Positions 14,701-27,780 are shown, counted from the first letter of the stretch. The stretch: DNA of 64,000 nucleotides from Ancylostoma caninum (GCA_037903475.1 JBAJFG010000587.1:434001-498000), one strand, 5' to 3'. Notes: a model not told the origin generated them from the sequence alone. A program made the numbers and translations.

Positions 14701-17700
14701 CTAGCTTCAATAAGGACGAGCCCGTTCCCCACCCTTGGAATCAGAAAGGCTCCCAACAAGAGTCAACCACGACAGAAGCCTCAGAAGAGGAAATTGGATA
14801 GCATACGTCATAGAAATTAACTCCCGACTATCACATGGAGCTTCGCATGGTGAACGTTGTTCATTTACTCTATTGTTAAGACGGTTCTGCTATCAATATC
14901 ATCTTATCAATGTTAATTGCGATTCTGTTGACAAAGAAGTGGTGTCGTGCGCAGGGCCGTCTCAAAAACAATCACTTTAGTGCGGTATAATGAGATTGCT
15001 TATGCTCAAACGTTCGCATCCAGAAATCCTGTTGATCCAGAAATCTCTAGTCCACGGCAAGAATTATTTCACGAATCTATCCAACTGCACAGTGTGCACC
15101 AATGAAAAGCTCATAAAAATGGATGAAAGAGTGCTTTTCGAGAAAATTTCTATGTTTCACCCGAATACTGAAAAATACTGATTGCACTTAAGTTCCTTCG
15201 CATGTTGGATTGAATAGCTGACCTTTTATTCCATATGTTCCTTCTATTTTATTCTACATAGCCTATCATACCCAATGGACAGATATGACCTCATTTACAT
15301 TCTTTAAAGGTACATAAACAGAATTATAGCTCACACATTTGTCAAAGGGACAAGAGCAGAGGAGAGCGAGCATTACGTTGACTTTGGACCTGTTTTTCGA
15401 AATATTCCTTCCTTATGCCCCGACGCTACTCGATAGGTTGTTATGTTTCCGTGAACTCCTAAAGTCACATGCAGGCATAAAAACCACTGTTTATTTCCAC
15501 GGTGGAAAACGTTTCCAAGGAATGAATAAGGACAGCAGAATGTGTGAGCGCCAGTAAATTACATTTTTTAGCGCGAGAATCGCCGTCTCCACTATTACAC
15601 CCAGAGCCTAACCTAATAATAATGGTTGTGCGTGTGTGTGCAAAAACGAGACATGTCGATGCCCTGAAGCGATGTCGGGAACCGCTAAATTCCAGCAGTT
15701 TTCTCAGAACCCAAACAACACTAGCCGTGGCTAAGATATTCAACTCCAAAAAGAGAAGACCCAGTTTTGGTAAGGTAAAGTTTTTTGGCTAAAGTAAAGT
15801 TTAGTTACCCAACTTCCAGGGATATTACCTTTCACGGACTTCCTTTAAAATTCCATAAAAACTACCAAAGCTCTACCACGGATTGTTCCCCACCTCAAGA
15901 AGGGCAAAGCCATACGAAAATGTGGTACTGCTGATAAGAACACGTAGTTTAGAAAACTCCAGTATGAAATCTTGAACACCATTAGGAAAAACAGACCTGC
16001 AATTCTGATATTCCCACATTTTCTGCTCAAAACTCACGTGAATTTATCGAGGTTCTCAAATTTCTCTGGGAATTTCCCCCTAAGCGGAACACGAGCTTCC
16101 TGGAACTAGTGCCACTCCAGTACTCAGCTTCGGGAAGTTCTGTAAACTTAGATTTGGTAGCTAACTCGGAAGTCATGCCTGTTTGTTTATTTAGCTATGT
16201 ACTTTAACCATGCTTGAAGAAAAACATGCATCCTTACTTCTAGTTCACCTTCTTCAAAACAATCTTCAATCTCTGCTTCTCACAGCCAAATCAGACCATC
16301 GGAAAACTTAATTTATCTCTTCCCAGTTGCTACAACAACGTGAAGCAACTTTTGATGTTCCACAAAGCATTCACCTGTTCCGTCATTCTCTCACAACAAA
16401 CTAGTGTTCCTCGTTGAGTTATAACTAATCCTCGCTAAGCAAAGACCATCAGACATGCATAATGTGCTTAGTATAGGCATAGATGGATATCGAAAAGCGA
16501 GCAAAGAACGCTAGTCGCATGGCAGCAGCAACGAGTAGCTGCGGTGGCAAGCACGAAAACAGTTAGCTCTTGCCTTGGATGGCGAAGTCGGCAGCGGCGA
16601 AAACAAGCACAGTCGTAGTAGTAGTCGTCGCACATGCAGTACGACGTGTAACGAACAACTCGCCGATATAATAGCATGGCGGGGAACAGCAAACAAGGAA
16701 AAAACGGTCACAGCAAAGACAACAGAAATCCAGAGCATCCATAAGATCCAGAACTAGTGCATACCGAGTTCAACAAGGCTTTAATTAAAGGGCATTCCTG
16801 AAAACAAAACCACGACGAGGTTTTCCTCTCATAAACATTGACCTTTGCTGGACAAAATATAGGATTTCACAACCATCGCTCGTCTAGCGTGTGCATTTGA
16901 ACAAACGAGATTTTGCAGAAGGACAATTCCTGACAAATAGAGATCGCAGGGGATCTCTGCTCGATCTATTTTTAAATGTCGTCTATTAATTCGCAGAGAC
17001 CACCACTGCAAATAAAAACGTTGTGGGCTAAAATTAGATATAAACATTGTGAAATCCTGGGCACAACAGACAACAGTCTGCATTCAAAACTGAATTTCGA
17101 AATAGCTAGAAGAGAATGGAGCCCAACCCTCGCAGAAATTCGCACTGAATTACCAAGAAAATTTTTGCGGCAAAAAGGGATCTTATTTGTAATCACCTGT
17201 GAAGCTCATGGTTAGTTAGGACACGAGAGATTATAAACGTTTCCGAGAACACCATTAAGGAGACATAATTCGTCTGAAACTGTTCCGTTCAACTAATAGC
17301 GAAATGAGCTTGGCCAATTCTGGATATGAATTAGGACTCAAAACCAAAGAAAGTAGTTAGAAAAGTTCAAAGGAAAAGAAAACTTCAGCTAATTTCCTGT
17401 CAAATGTAATGAGAACAGGAAATAACGAACGAAAATCAAAGAAAGGAGGAAAAACCTGTCACAATTCTGGATTTTACCTTCAAGTGGAACTAAGTCACCC
17501 ACAAAAATGATGTCAATATTTCTATAAAACCAGACGACTTCCGTACAGCTGCAGATATCTGGCCAAACAGCAGAAATAAGAGTGAACATAAACAAGTTAT
17601 AAAAAAATATAGGAACTTGATTGACAACTTAATAATTCTTGCTGGTCCAATCCATCCGGAAAAAAATCCTCCAGAATCTGATTAGCTCCAGAATAAGCTG

Positions 17701-20267
17701 AGAAAAATTGGTAAACAAGAGCACAACTTCGTGGAAATCGACCATTTCTCGCACTCCCAAGCAAACAGCTAAAACGCGGCGCTGAATTTCCCCAGGGAAA
17801 GCCTCCTCCGAAATTGCGGTTTAAAAGTCCATCTGATCTAAGGGGACAGGTTTTGCTTTCTTTTTAAATAAAAACAAATGGAAATAGTGAATTTTGCGAT
17901 TCCATCTCGTACTAGTCTTGCCTATCCAATCACTTTTTTATAGTGTAAGGCTCACACATAAGCACAACGAATGCGCTGATGAGAAAAACATGTTTTATCG
18001 CTACAGCTGGGCAGAACAGCATGTGAGGGATTTTATGGAAGAGCACGAGGCACACATATTAATAGATAAACCGACTCCTCAGGCCGTAAGAATGTCACGT
18101 GATCCCTCATGTATGCGAACAAAACTCAATTAAGCACAATATTTTACATTCACGACCTCTCTTCCCGAAAGAACATCCAATTAATAAAAGGGGTCAGATA
18201 TCGGATAATCTTTGCAGAAATCTAGCAGCATTTCTGCATTTGCACGATGGCTTAGGGAACGAACGGCACTTGCAAGCTGCTGCTAACGTTAGCTTAGAAG
18301 GTTATTCTGGACCAAAAATAGAAGCATGAGAAGTGAGTGGGACTATAGCTACAGTACTCAACTCGAATTTGTAGGAAACTTTGTATGATGCTGCAGTGAA
18401 AGAGATATTCAGGTATGCAATGAGATCTCTTGCCGGACTTCACAACTTGATACAAAATCTTGAGCGCTTTCGGAATGCGACAACTTTCGCAAGAAGTTCA
18501 ACGCAAAGGCAGAGTCCTCAGACCTCTGAAACTACATTCTTGAGAATTCTGTCGATAGCAATAGAAAGTGAGAAAATTGTGTTCTGCTGGGAAACAAGCA
18601 CGAGTACTGAGGACTTTCTGGAGAATGTTACTTCGTGGATAAAAGGGAATCACAAGAACTGCTGATGGAATTCATGGATTAACAATCTCGAAAGCAAAAG
18701 CAAAAACAGGAGCAACTAGCAGAATAAGCGAAGGGCTTAGAGTGATTCAGTGGGAAAACCCTTGCCGAAGTACGCAATTGCAGAAAGTGCAACAAAAGTA
18801 TAAAAACTATCGAACCAGAAAAGAGAATAATTGGACCAAAGGAGTTGAGATGGGGAGTTTAAACCTGACGTTATCTGTCCTTGCCGACGACAGGCTCGAT
18901 GGAAGCCTAATTCTTTTATGTCCACCAATCACCATGGAAAATTATGGAAAAAGTGAAAAAAAGACTAGGGGAACCACGTTGTCACTTTTCAAAACAAGTG
19001 AATTGGCAAAGCCCGGAATCCGTGGAAGCTCAATTCATGAGTGAGTCAGGTAGCGTATAACTCACCTCAAGATCGGAAGATGAACAAACAGCTTTGAAAA
19101 TAACGGAGAAAACAGCGTTAAGCGGGAAATTGGATGGAAAAACGTATTAGATGAAGTCAAATTAGATTATTCAATTCCAAAGAGGTAGAAAGCTCGAATG
19201 TTGAGACAGGGTGAAACAGCCGTGGAGGGAAAGTTGAGAATGGCTCTCTTTCTATGAACCGCACCCTAGAACTACAAGCAAATATAATATGTACATCCTA
19301 AAGCACAAAAATATCCACCAGGGAATAAGTCGCCATAGCTAATCAGCTCGCATTACCCTATAAACAACATCCGTCTCGTACTAGCACTTTAATTAAGCAT
19401 CAGCCGGAAACAGCATCCGGGATCAGGGTATTATTTACTCGCCAGAATTCCTAACAACAACAGCTCGCTCCACTGATCCAGATTGCTAGTGGCTTTCCTG
19501 CCAAAATAGATGCCCGGGCTGATGTCAGTCCTCATGCAGAGCAACGGGGAATAAACGATGAAGGTCCCGCTCAATGCCATGCAAAACAGAAATACGACCA
19601 TCGGAGTCATATGGCTTCATTAGGCTGCAGCATGCAAAGACGGAAAGTAGGTAAAAACTAGAAAATGTAAACCAATAAACAGTCTTTGAAGAGGGAATTT
19701 CAAAGAGAGTGCAGTGTATGTGATGAAATGGATATTATGTCTGTTTTAGTACCAGTGCAAAACTCGTATGAATTAAAATCCACGGAGAAAAGGACAATAA
19801 ACCATAGACGAACCGTTGTACCAAGTAAAAAGCACGTAGAAAACCACCACTTACACCAAGCAATAGATGGAATTATGACCATTTCCCGTAGATTTTCCAG
19901 CACATCGAGAAATTTCCAAATTTTATACAGCACATATGCTATCTACCTTCAAACTAATGACTACCACAAAATAAAGATATGTACATACACCGGAACTATT
20001 GACATGGCTCGCCGTCGAATGAGCAAGCCAAGTGAGGCAGACAGCAAAATGAGTAGGCGAATGCTAATCCTATCAACTACCAAATAACATCTCAATTCTA
20101 CGCTCAAAACAAATGGGAAAGCTAAGCATATTAGTATACTACTGCTTAGTCAGTAATTACTTAAAGGAAATAAAAAAGTGAATACAAAGCAAAAAAAACT
20201 TCACTTTACATGGAAAACCTGGCAAAAAAAAAAACAAAATTGAGAGAAATGTACCTAAAATATGCAA
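11760..20267. other. Spacer between the Rabex-5 and Sel1-repeat genes
   Basis: No recognisable protein domain, tRNA or rRNA was seen on either strand in this 8.5-kb stretch. The sequence is AT-rich with many short homopolymer runs and stop codons in all frames. Two patches stand out: a GC-rich, CpG-rich block at about 13285-13440 and a CAG/GTAGTAGTCGTCG-rich patch at about 16505-16640. Either could hold a non-coding first exon or promoter of the minus-strand Rabex-5 gene, whose first coding exon is preceded by a splice acceptor, but nothing decides this. Confidence 0.6.
13285..13440 (-). promoter_or_regulatory. GC-rich CpG-dense block upstream of Rabex-5
   Basis: This 150-bp block (GACGCGAATGGG, GGCCGCTGCTGCCGG, GACGTCGAGCGCGG) contrasts sharply with the AT-rich flanks. 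It lies 1.6 kb upstream of the Rabex-5 start codon on the same strand. A promoter or a leader exon is possible. No conserved protein is recognised in its open frames. Confidence 0.25.
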
Positions 20268-23200
20268 TCACTGGAGCTCTAAAGAATTTTCACACAATTG
20301 GGGCGAAAGTTCTTGCAGCACAAGTCCGGAAAATTTCCCGGTAAGCGCCTCTTCTTCCACCCATGAGCGCATTTGGCTGGCATAGCCCTTGTCCTGAGCA
20401 GCCACGCGAATAACTGGTTTGGCTGATTCCAAGTCCGAGTCACGGATGTAACGGACTACGAGATAAAACGCTGCGTGAGGATTCCCTGGAATGATTTCAA
20501 TTTTAATTAAGTGGAAATTTCACTGCGACGTCAACAGCTGGATTCATAGATGTTCTCAGAAAGTTTGGACCACATCTATTAGTCTGAGAATGAACGAATT
20601 TCTTTGATAACACTAACGCATTTCACGATATTCCGATGATTATAAATTTCCTTTGGTTAAAGGCACAAGGGTTTGCTCCAAAAACTGGACCATCCTAACT
20701 TTGGAGGTAATTCACAGCCCGCCTAATCCCACAGGTACGCACAATAAAGTTTCCTTGAATGTCTCATAAGATTTTCAGTGCACAATAACAGCGTCTATTC
20801 AATTTAGATTAGGGCATTTTGCTTTCATTTTTTTCATGAATCTAATAAAAGTAAAATTGCGGTAAGTAGCTGAAGAACTACACTTTGCTTGAATGTTATA
20901 GAGTAAATATTTGATCTTTACCCACACAGCAGTCATTTTACATCCAAAACAATTGGAAACTTGAGACCTCGTTCAAGGACAGTATTTGCCAGGGTGTGCC
21001 TTGCCATTTATAGATAACAAAGACAAAGAATCGCATTTTAAGATCTCAGACCTGTCCAAAACGTCACCCCGAAGGCTTCTTCAGCATATTCGGAGGAGGA
21101 CAAAGAAAAAAGTTCAGCTTCACCGACACTAGGCACAGCAGTGCGCACTGATAAGCCATTTGACAAAATTAATAGTAAATGAGCAGCAGAGATGAAGATG
21201 CTCATGAAAATACTCTCCATGATTTTCTATTCTAAAAGCGCTACATTGAACTCACACAATTCATATCAAGAAGACCGACATAAACAGCAAACTCACTGTG
21301 ATCGCTGTAGCCGCTGGGTAAAACATTTAAGAAGGCCCCCACTCAAAAAAAAAAAAAAAAGAAAAAAAAGAAAAATAAAGCAAAAGGCATAGCAGCAACT
21401 GTTGCAAAGTGACGAGGTGTCACCAAGGTACAAGTTTCGAAAGATTTTCCATACGATTCCTAATTTTTCGACTCGCGATTCTTCTTCCCTTCCTCTCGTT
21501 TCATTGCGAATGAGTCCTATATTGAAAGCTCCCCCAAAAACCTTTATGAGTATGCATGCCCAATAAAAAGGACACTGAAAAACAAGACGAAGAATACCCC
21601 AAGTAATTCACGAGATCAAAGAGCAAACTCGTAATTTTATCCATTTTTACGATTGTTCTTCCTCTATAGTATAGTATAGTATCTATAGAGTCTATACCCG
21701 ACTCCCGCTCAAAAAAAATAAAGCTATCCAGATATCTGCCAGGAAGGTTGTATTCATGTCTCTGCTAACCCGACTGCACTACCAGCCTCGCCGCTAAGTC
21801 TATTAAATCCCGCTCCCAAACAAACAACGAACCTCCAGCGGCAGCCCGGCGCATCAATCGCAACGCCCGCATCTTATCGACCGTCTTGTCCCCGTCGCTT
21901 GCAGCGTTCAGCTGCCATACTGCTAGCGAGTACATAGCACTCACTTGTCCTAATGCTGCCGCTTGTTCCCACAGATGTAACGCCTGAAAAGTACATTCAC
22001 ATGAAAAAACGAAGTAAAAACGATGTCTGACACTGCATCGGAGAGTACATGTCAAATTGTTAAGCACAGCAGGGGTCCACTGTGAAAGAAGAAAAAAGGT
22101 GCCAGAGCATTAGTATAGTGTGTTTCACTGGGGAACACAGTTTTGAAGATATCAGAGGAAGAGAATGTGAGAAATAGTGCAGTATCCGAAAAGGCAAACC
22201 AGAAATGCAGATTATGCGCACAAATACTCAACTATCGTCGTTTTTTGGAGGACTATGCAAGTTACTAACAGTGCTACAACAGTAGAATAACAAGTTCTCT
22301 AGAATATCCTCGAACTATAAAGAAAATTTTGCAAATAGAAGCAGGTGCTGTTCTGCAAATTGCACAGCGACGATGAGAATTTGCAAAGAAGAGATTTAAA
22401 AAAAAAACACTAATTACAGTAAATATTGCGAAACGAAAAATTACGACCTTACTGATCCACCTAGCAATAATTAACTGTTGAAAGATTGTTGTGGAATTAC
22501 TCCTGTGGTGTACTCTTGAAGGAGAAGAAGGATAACAAAAAGTACAAAGCATAGATGCCACTTCAGACTTTCATGTGATTATGAGGGGCTCACTTGCTCG
22601 AAAATGATACCTAGAAGATGAGCATGAACACAATAACGACTGTAGATTTTGAGATTTTTAGGACTATAGGACTCTGTGCTTGTTTTTCTGGGACTTTCAC
22701 TAATAACCTCTTTATGATCCCACTTAAAAGTTATTCATGCTTGCAGCGCGTCAAAGTTTACGCGCCTAGACAAAACTCCACGAAGTATTCGCGCCGAACC
22801 AAAGCGGCCAAATGGAAACGCGGTTTGTTCGCGCGGCAGTCGCAACGGCGAAACTAGGAACAGTGCTGACCTGCCAGGATTTGTCTTCTACCTCCCTCCT
22901 TTGCACTGTGTATCGGCGCGTAAACTTTGACGCACCGCAAGCATGAATAACATTTTAAAGTCACTAATGCACAGCTTATTTTGACTAATTCATCCACACG
23001 ATTTTGCACAAGAATGTGAAAGCATTAGCCATGTGCAACGGAATGTTGAAATGATACTTTTCGTAAGAACATAAAGAACTCATAATAAACAAAATAGGGG
23101 GTTAGTCGATTCCAGCTCATAATCCTCTGTCAAACAGAAAAAGAGCACTTCAAACTATTTCTGAGTGAGCAATTTACTTCTAGGTGCAGTGATACTTCAA

Positions 23201-24833
23201 CATTTCTGGGTTTCACTCCTTTTTGCTAATAAGTATGAAAAGATAACTAACCTTGGTCTTATTTGGCACTACGCCTTTGCCAGTGAAAAGGAATTCGGCT
23301 AACTTATTCATGGCGTCCGCATTTCCATGGGATGCTGCAGCTTGAAACCTGCAAAAATTCCAGTCATTCTGGTTAATCCACAAATAGCGTGTGGTGTTAT
23401 TCCGAGAGCCAGTCGGCCGGTTCAGAACAAATCAAAACGGATGAGCGGTGAAAAAGACAAAGACCGTGAGAAAGATGAATATCGATTGCCAGGTCGCGTC
23501 GCTTCGGAACGCTTCCCGTCGACTCTCATAGCTTTGAATCGTTGCGATCATTGGCGGACTTTGAGGTACATACCACAAGATCGTGACGACAAACATAAGC
23601 GGGCAGGGCTGGGTTACATGAAATGATAACCAACCAAGCCAATGATAGTAAACGTGATTGGTCGTCACGCAGAGTACATAAGAGATGCAGGCAGAAGTCG
23701 GTTTACATCTCTTATGTATTCTGCCTTACTTGGCTTGGTTGGTTATCATTTCATGTAACCCAGCCCTGCCCGCTTATGTTTGTCGTCACGATCTTGTGGT
23801 ATGTACCTCAAAGTCCGCCGATGATCGCAACGATTCAAAGCTATGAGAGTCGACGGGAAGCGTTCCGAAGCGACGCGACCTGGCAATCGATATTCATCTT
23901 TCTCACGGTCTTTGTCTTTTTCACCGCTCATCCGTTTTGATTTGTTGAGGGCAGGAGGAAACCTACTTTTATGTTTGGTTTTCGTATAATGTTCTTACAC
24001 GGAACGAAAACTGGACAGACCACAAAATTTTAGAAACTAACCTGGTTTCGCATGGTTATGCGTTCATGAACCCTATCCCAGGAGGGAAATTTTATATTCA
24101 AGGGAAAAAAAGAAATCGAAGATATATCAAAAGGTGGAGAATAATACACCATAGGAAAACTATCCCACCTCAGAATAGCGTCCTTCCTCTCTCCTTTCCT
24201 CAATAGCTCCTCGCCTAACAGATTTTCCAGCTCCCATTTTGTCTTCTCTTCTTTCGAAGGAGTGAGATCGAGCTGCGATAGAAGGTCAGACACACCATCA
24301 TCAGTTTGAACCCCTACCTGAACAACAATCCATGCATAAATCCATGTAAAAACATCTTAAACTACTACGATCTCGAGAGAACGAAATAGCAGCAAACCTC
24401 GCATATGGTAGGCTTAGCTGGGATTCGGAAAGGAACTGTGTGCTCGTTCCCCTGGAGGGTGCGGAGAGAAAGAGGTCCTGCACCAGAAAGCACAAGCGAA
24501 GGAACCCAGTGTGAACCTCCGAGAAGGGGTGAGAACTGCAGCGAAGGTGGGCCATTGTTGAAACAGTTCACAAGAGGAAGAACGACATCGGAGAGACGGC
24601 TGGAAATGCACTATTTCAGAAGAGTTCACTACTAAAATTTTGAAGATTCGAGAAAAAGGCTGAGAGCTCTGAATGAACAAAATTCCAAGAAAAAACCGCT
24701 AGACTCACCCCACATTTGGCGGCGGTTGTTCCGTATCCGAGCTCGTCGACTGAGCCGGAATCGGATGTGGTAACTGGACAAATCGCTGACCATGTCGAAT
24801 AATATTCGACAGCGCAAGCCGCTGAGAACTCAT
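20268..24833 (-). CDS. Sel1-like repeat protein, probably mitochondrial, DELE1-like layout (7 exons)
   Basis: Exons 5' to 3': 24833-24709, 24599-24398, 24317-24169, 23348-23252, 21983-21770, 21147-21052, 20485-20268. They join in phase to 1101 nt, 366 residues. The N-terminus (MSSQRLALSNIIRHGQRF) is rich in Arg and Ser and free of acidic residues for 30 positions, like a mitochondrial import signal. From about residue 140 come Sel1/TPR-like units: RKGERKDAILRFQAAASHG, then NADAMNKLAEFLFTGKGVV, TKALHLWEQAAALGQVSAMY, MRALRLMRRAAAGG and EYAEEAFGVTFWTGNPHAAF. Sel1 units are protein-interaction helical pairs. A mitochondrial presequence plus C-terminal Sel1 repeats is the layout of DELE1, the mitochondrial stress relay to the integrated stress response, but identity with DELE1 is inference; another Sel1 protein is possible. 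Exon 2 has a weak GTTTGC donor; exon 6 is supported mainly by phase and by completing a repeat. Confidence 0.88.
22721..22961. mobile_element. MITE with about 40-bp terminal inverted repeats, in Sel1-gene intron 4
   Basis: The left end reads ACTTAAAAGTTATTCATGCT and continues with GCGTCAAAGTTTACGCGCC. The right end carries the inverse, GGCGCGTAAACTTTGACGC followed by GCAAGCATGAATAACATTTT. Termini match over roughly 40 bp with a few mismatches. The interior is about 150 bp and non-coding. It sits between exons 4 and 5 of the Sel1-repeat gene. No autonomous partner is visible. Confidence 0.8.
23426..23946. repeat. Near-perfect 521-bp foldback (long inverted repeat) in Sel1-gene intron 3
   Basis: Arm 23426-23642 is the reverse complement of 23730-23946: 217 bp each with one mismatch seen (T23552 against G23820) and no indels. 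The 87-bp centre contains a second inverted repeat, 23669-23687 with 23706-23724 (one mismatch), closing on an 18-base loop. Transcription of the host intron would produce a hairpin of more than 230 base pairs. Each arm contains an open frame starting MSGEKDKDREKDEYRLP and ending GLGYMK, giving mirrored frames on the two strands; I do not recognise the peptide. The arms lack the typical ends of the MITEs elsewhere in the window. Confidence 0.92.
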
Positions 24834-24838
24834 GGCAG

Positions 24839-24845
24839 CTGCGAA
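24839..24845 (-). promoter_or_regulatory. Probable splice-leader acceptor of the Sel1-repeat gene
   Basis: TTCGCAG lies five bases upstream of the ATG at 24833 on the minus strand, as for a nematode trans-splice acceptor. It supports this start, although no in-frame alternative was tested. Confidence 0.45.
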
Positions 24846-24849
24846 CTAC

Positions 24850-27780
24850 GCTAGACCATCTCACTTCCTCTCACTAACGCACTGAAATACATTAGGAATT
24901 CAAATCAAACGGATAAATACCAGGGTTAAGTTCGTGTAACACAAGGAAAGTAACATTTCAAAATTAGAACATGATACTCAATGAGAGGAACAAGGGTTCT
25001 ATATTGACTGGGAAGTGGGTAAGCTAACAATAGAAGTCTTGACGGCAACGTACTTTTAAGACCAATTATTTGTCTTTTCCTATTTTTTATATTTCCCCTA
25101 GTTACTAGCCATTGATAGCATAAATAATGTTACTTTAACAACAAGCAACAGTAGGCTTCGTCTTCAAATAAATAAATAAAAGTAGAACAATACCATGGAC
25201 CACGGCAAAACCGACCACACCGCGCAAACTTTTCCAGAACATTCCAGCGACCTCAACAATCTCATGTAGTAGCTAAAACCTTGAAGGGCAGCACTGATGC
25301 TGGACATTCTCTCTCTTTTCAAAATCATCTTGTTCCCCACGTTTAACGGAAATTTGAAAACACTGGTAAAACCCAGGCTGAGCAATTGAACCAGGAAAAT
25401 TCCAGAATTTCAGCCGAAATCAGGTGAAAATTGATAGCAAAACGAGATAAGTCATCACTAGAAGCAGAAAAACCACTCCTGACCCTAATGCAATACGTCA
25501 AATCACATGGTTACTTGCATAAAAAGCTGTGAGACCGAGGTGGTCTGTGATAAGGCGCACGCGACGCGGGGCCGCGCGCTTGCAAAAGGTAATGGAGCGC
25601 GTTAATCGATAGGCTTGCCTGTGGAGGGCCTTGTTTTTGGTGTATGCAGTTGCAAAAAGAAGGACTAGTTTACTTTGCGGGGCCCATGAGTGGCCAAAAG
25701 GTGCTATCGGACTCAAATTCGTATAGATATAAGCTCAATCCCCTAAAACCGTGCACACAGGGATTATCCACGAGTCCAAGTATTTTGCACGGTGACTAAC
25801 TTTCAATGGTTTACGTTGATAGTACCGTAGGACATTAGAGATCTCACAAAGTGTCACGAACATTCGTAAATCGATGTCATTTTAGTGGAGAAATCATCAG
25901 CTGGGACGTGTTCGCGCTTGCTACGCGGCAAGCGTGGCAGCTAGTTCGGGTTAGGGTATGAAAGTATCAATTGAGGATGAAGATAGTGAACCCTTGAAAT
26001 TAAACTCCGTGTCGACCTGCCTGCGAAGGAATGAATTGTTTTTTCGGTTGATTATTCACTACGATGCGCCAACTTACATGCCTTACAAAACCAGTTAACG
26101 GAAAAGAGTGGTTTCTTGAAGTTTCGACATATGTGTTGGTTTGCATATATGGTTCACCACACAGGACTAGCAAAGTAGGATTCGGCAGCTCTTCTCCTAG
26201 AAGGTGGAAGTTGGAGCATCGTTAGGGCGATGGCACAAATTGTGTTTGCTGGCAGCCGGACTCATGTGCTGCATACATCTCTCGTACTGGCTGCCAACAT
26301 TTTTAGTGAACTATTCATATGCTGGTATCCCTATCTCTATTCACACAATCCACTTCAGCCTGGAAGTGAAAATTTCCACGGATGTCGTATGGTTAAGGGG
26401 GGTGGTTGATCATGCCGGAAAAGTAGGCGGTCTCACATGCGTATGATTGGCCAATCTCTAATTGACGTCGCCCAAAACTCTGCTCACTCCAGTGGGTCCA
26501 TCCACAATTCTCAGTAGCATTGAGTTCTATTTCATGGACGAGATGTACTTTTCCACATTTTCTAGGGTGTAGGTGTAAGTTGGAACATCGTTGGGGCGAC
26601 GGCACACTCAACCCAGTTGGTCCATCCACAATTCTCAGTAGCATTGAGTTCTATTTCATGGACGAGTTGTACTTTCCCACATTTTCTAGGAGGTGTAAAT
26701 TGGAACATCGTTGGGGCGACGGCGCAAAGTGTGAGAGATGGCAGTTGGATTCATTGTTGTATCACCATTTTCATACTAATAAAAAATTTGAAATTAAGAT
26801 TGATTCCAACTTTTTTTGCTAATATTTTCAAAAATTACCAAGGCTTCCAATCATACGTCGACAATTCACCAGTTCTGCATATGAAGATCTAGAATATCCT
26901 TCTACTTGGACTTTTTCGAGGACAAATCCATCACATCCACGCTGGCTGAGTTCCTGAACAATGATTCATAGCTTTAAAAGTAAAATATCCTTAAAAGCAC
27001 TATTAAAATATCCTTGAAAGCACTACATCTCCGCTTACCTTCTTTTTTCCACTGTTCTCACACCTCTTCTGGTTGCACAGCAATCCCAGAAACGCCAGGT
27101 GAAGAGATGAGTGGTGAGATAAAGTGGAATGTATGGATTTGTGTGAACAACACAGCCAGTATAGACCTTCCGTGTCGGTTTGAACCAGTGCACATCATGT
27201 ACGTCGATAGAAAGAATATCCATCGAACAACGAGCAATTTAGGTTGCGAAACGAGGTTGACTCAGAGCGAGACCGGCCTGCGCACATTTTTTCGTCGATT
27301 GTATAGGGACGGTTTCAGCGTTTCTGCTGCTGAATTACTTGCTTTGACATCGAATACATCTAAACTGCATAAAGTATAATCGATTGCGAAGCTACCTGAA
27401 TAACCGTGCCGGAAGCTGCAACATGCCCCGCCCACATGAACCACGAGCGTCTGACAGTGATAGCTCTTCCAGAGGGGAACAACACATTGGATTCGGTCTT
27501 ATCTGTACTAAACCACGTCAATTTTCAGCTCAGCAGACAGAAGAGAGCAAAGAACAGCTGCCCATTCCATCTCAAATGGATGAATGGCTGCTTGAATCAC
27601 TGTGCCAGGAACTGTATGGTCCGCCCAGTCCCCAGTAAAAATGGCTATTGATTGGGTATTTTAAATTCCTTGGGGCCTCTGCATTAATAGCAAAGAACGC
27701 TGATTTAGAAATTGTTGAACATAAGGACTTGGTATTCAACCGCATCTGAAATTTCAACGTGATCATATACAGTGCCGGTC
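24850..27780. other. Spacer between Sel1-repeat gene and first downstream MITE
   Basis: No recognisable gene. It contains a short GC-rich stretch at 25545-25600 (GCGCACGCGACGCGGGGCCG) and a 124-bp tandem duplication described separately. An open frame at 27014-27379 (121 codons) has no family features I recognise. Confidence 0.55.
26495..26742. repeat. Two-copy tandem duplication, 124-bp period
   Basis: Units start at about 26495 and 26619 with GGTCCATCCACAATTCTCAG and share TTCATGGACGAG, CCACATTTTCTAG and GGAACATCGTTGGGGCGACG. A partial related word (GGAGCATCGTTAGGGCGATG) lies at 26211-26230, suggesting an older third copy. Few differences separate the two full units, so the duplication is recent. 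Confidence 0.85.

Noticed and set aside
23623..23940. 105-codon hydrophobic plus-strand frame
   Set aside because: It is the reverse complement of the charged frame in the palindrome; both arms show the same pair of mirrored frames, so at most one is meaningful.
24414..24680. Several overlapping minus-strand frames around Sel1-gene exon 2
   Set aside because: Only one frame joins exon 1 (phase 2) and exon 3 (phase 0); the others are shadows.
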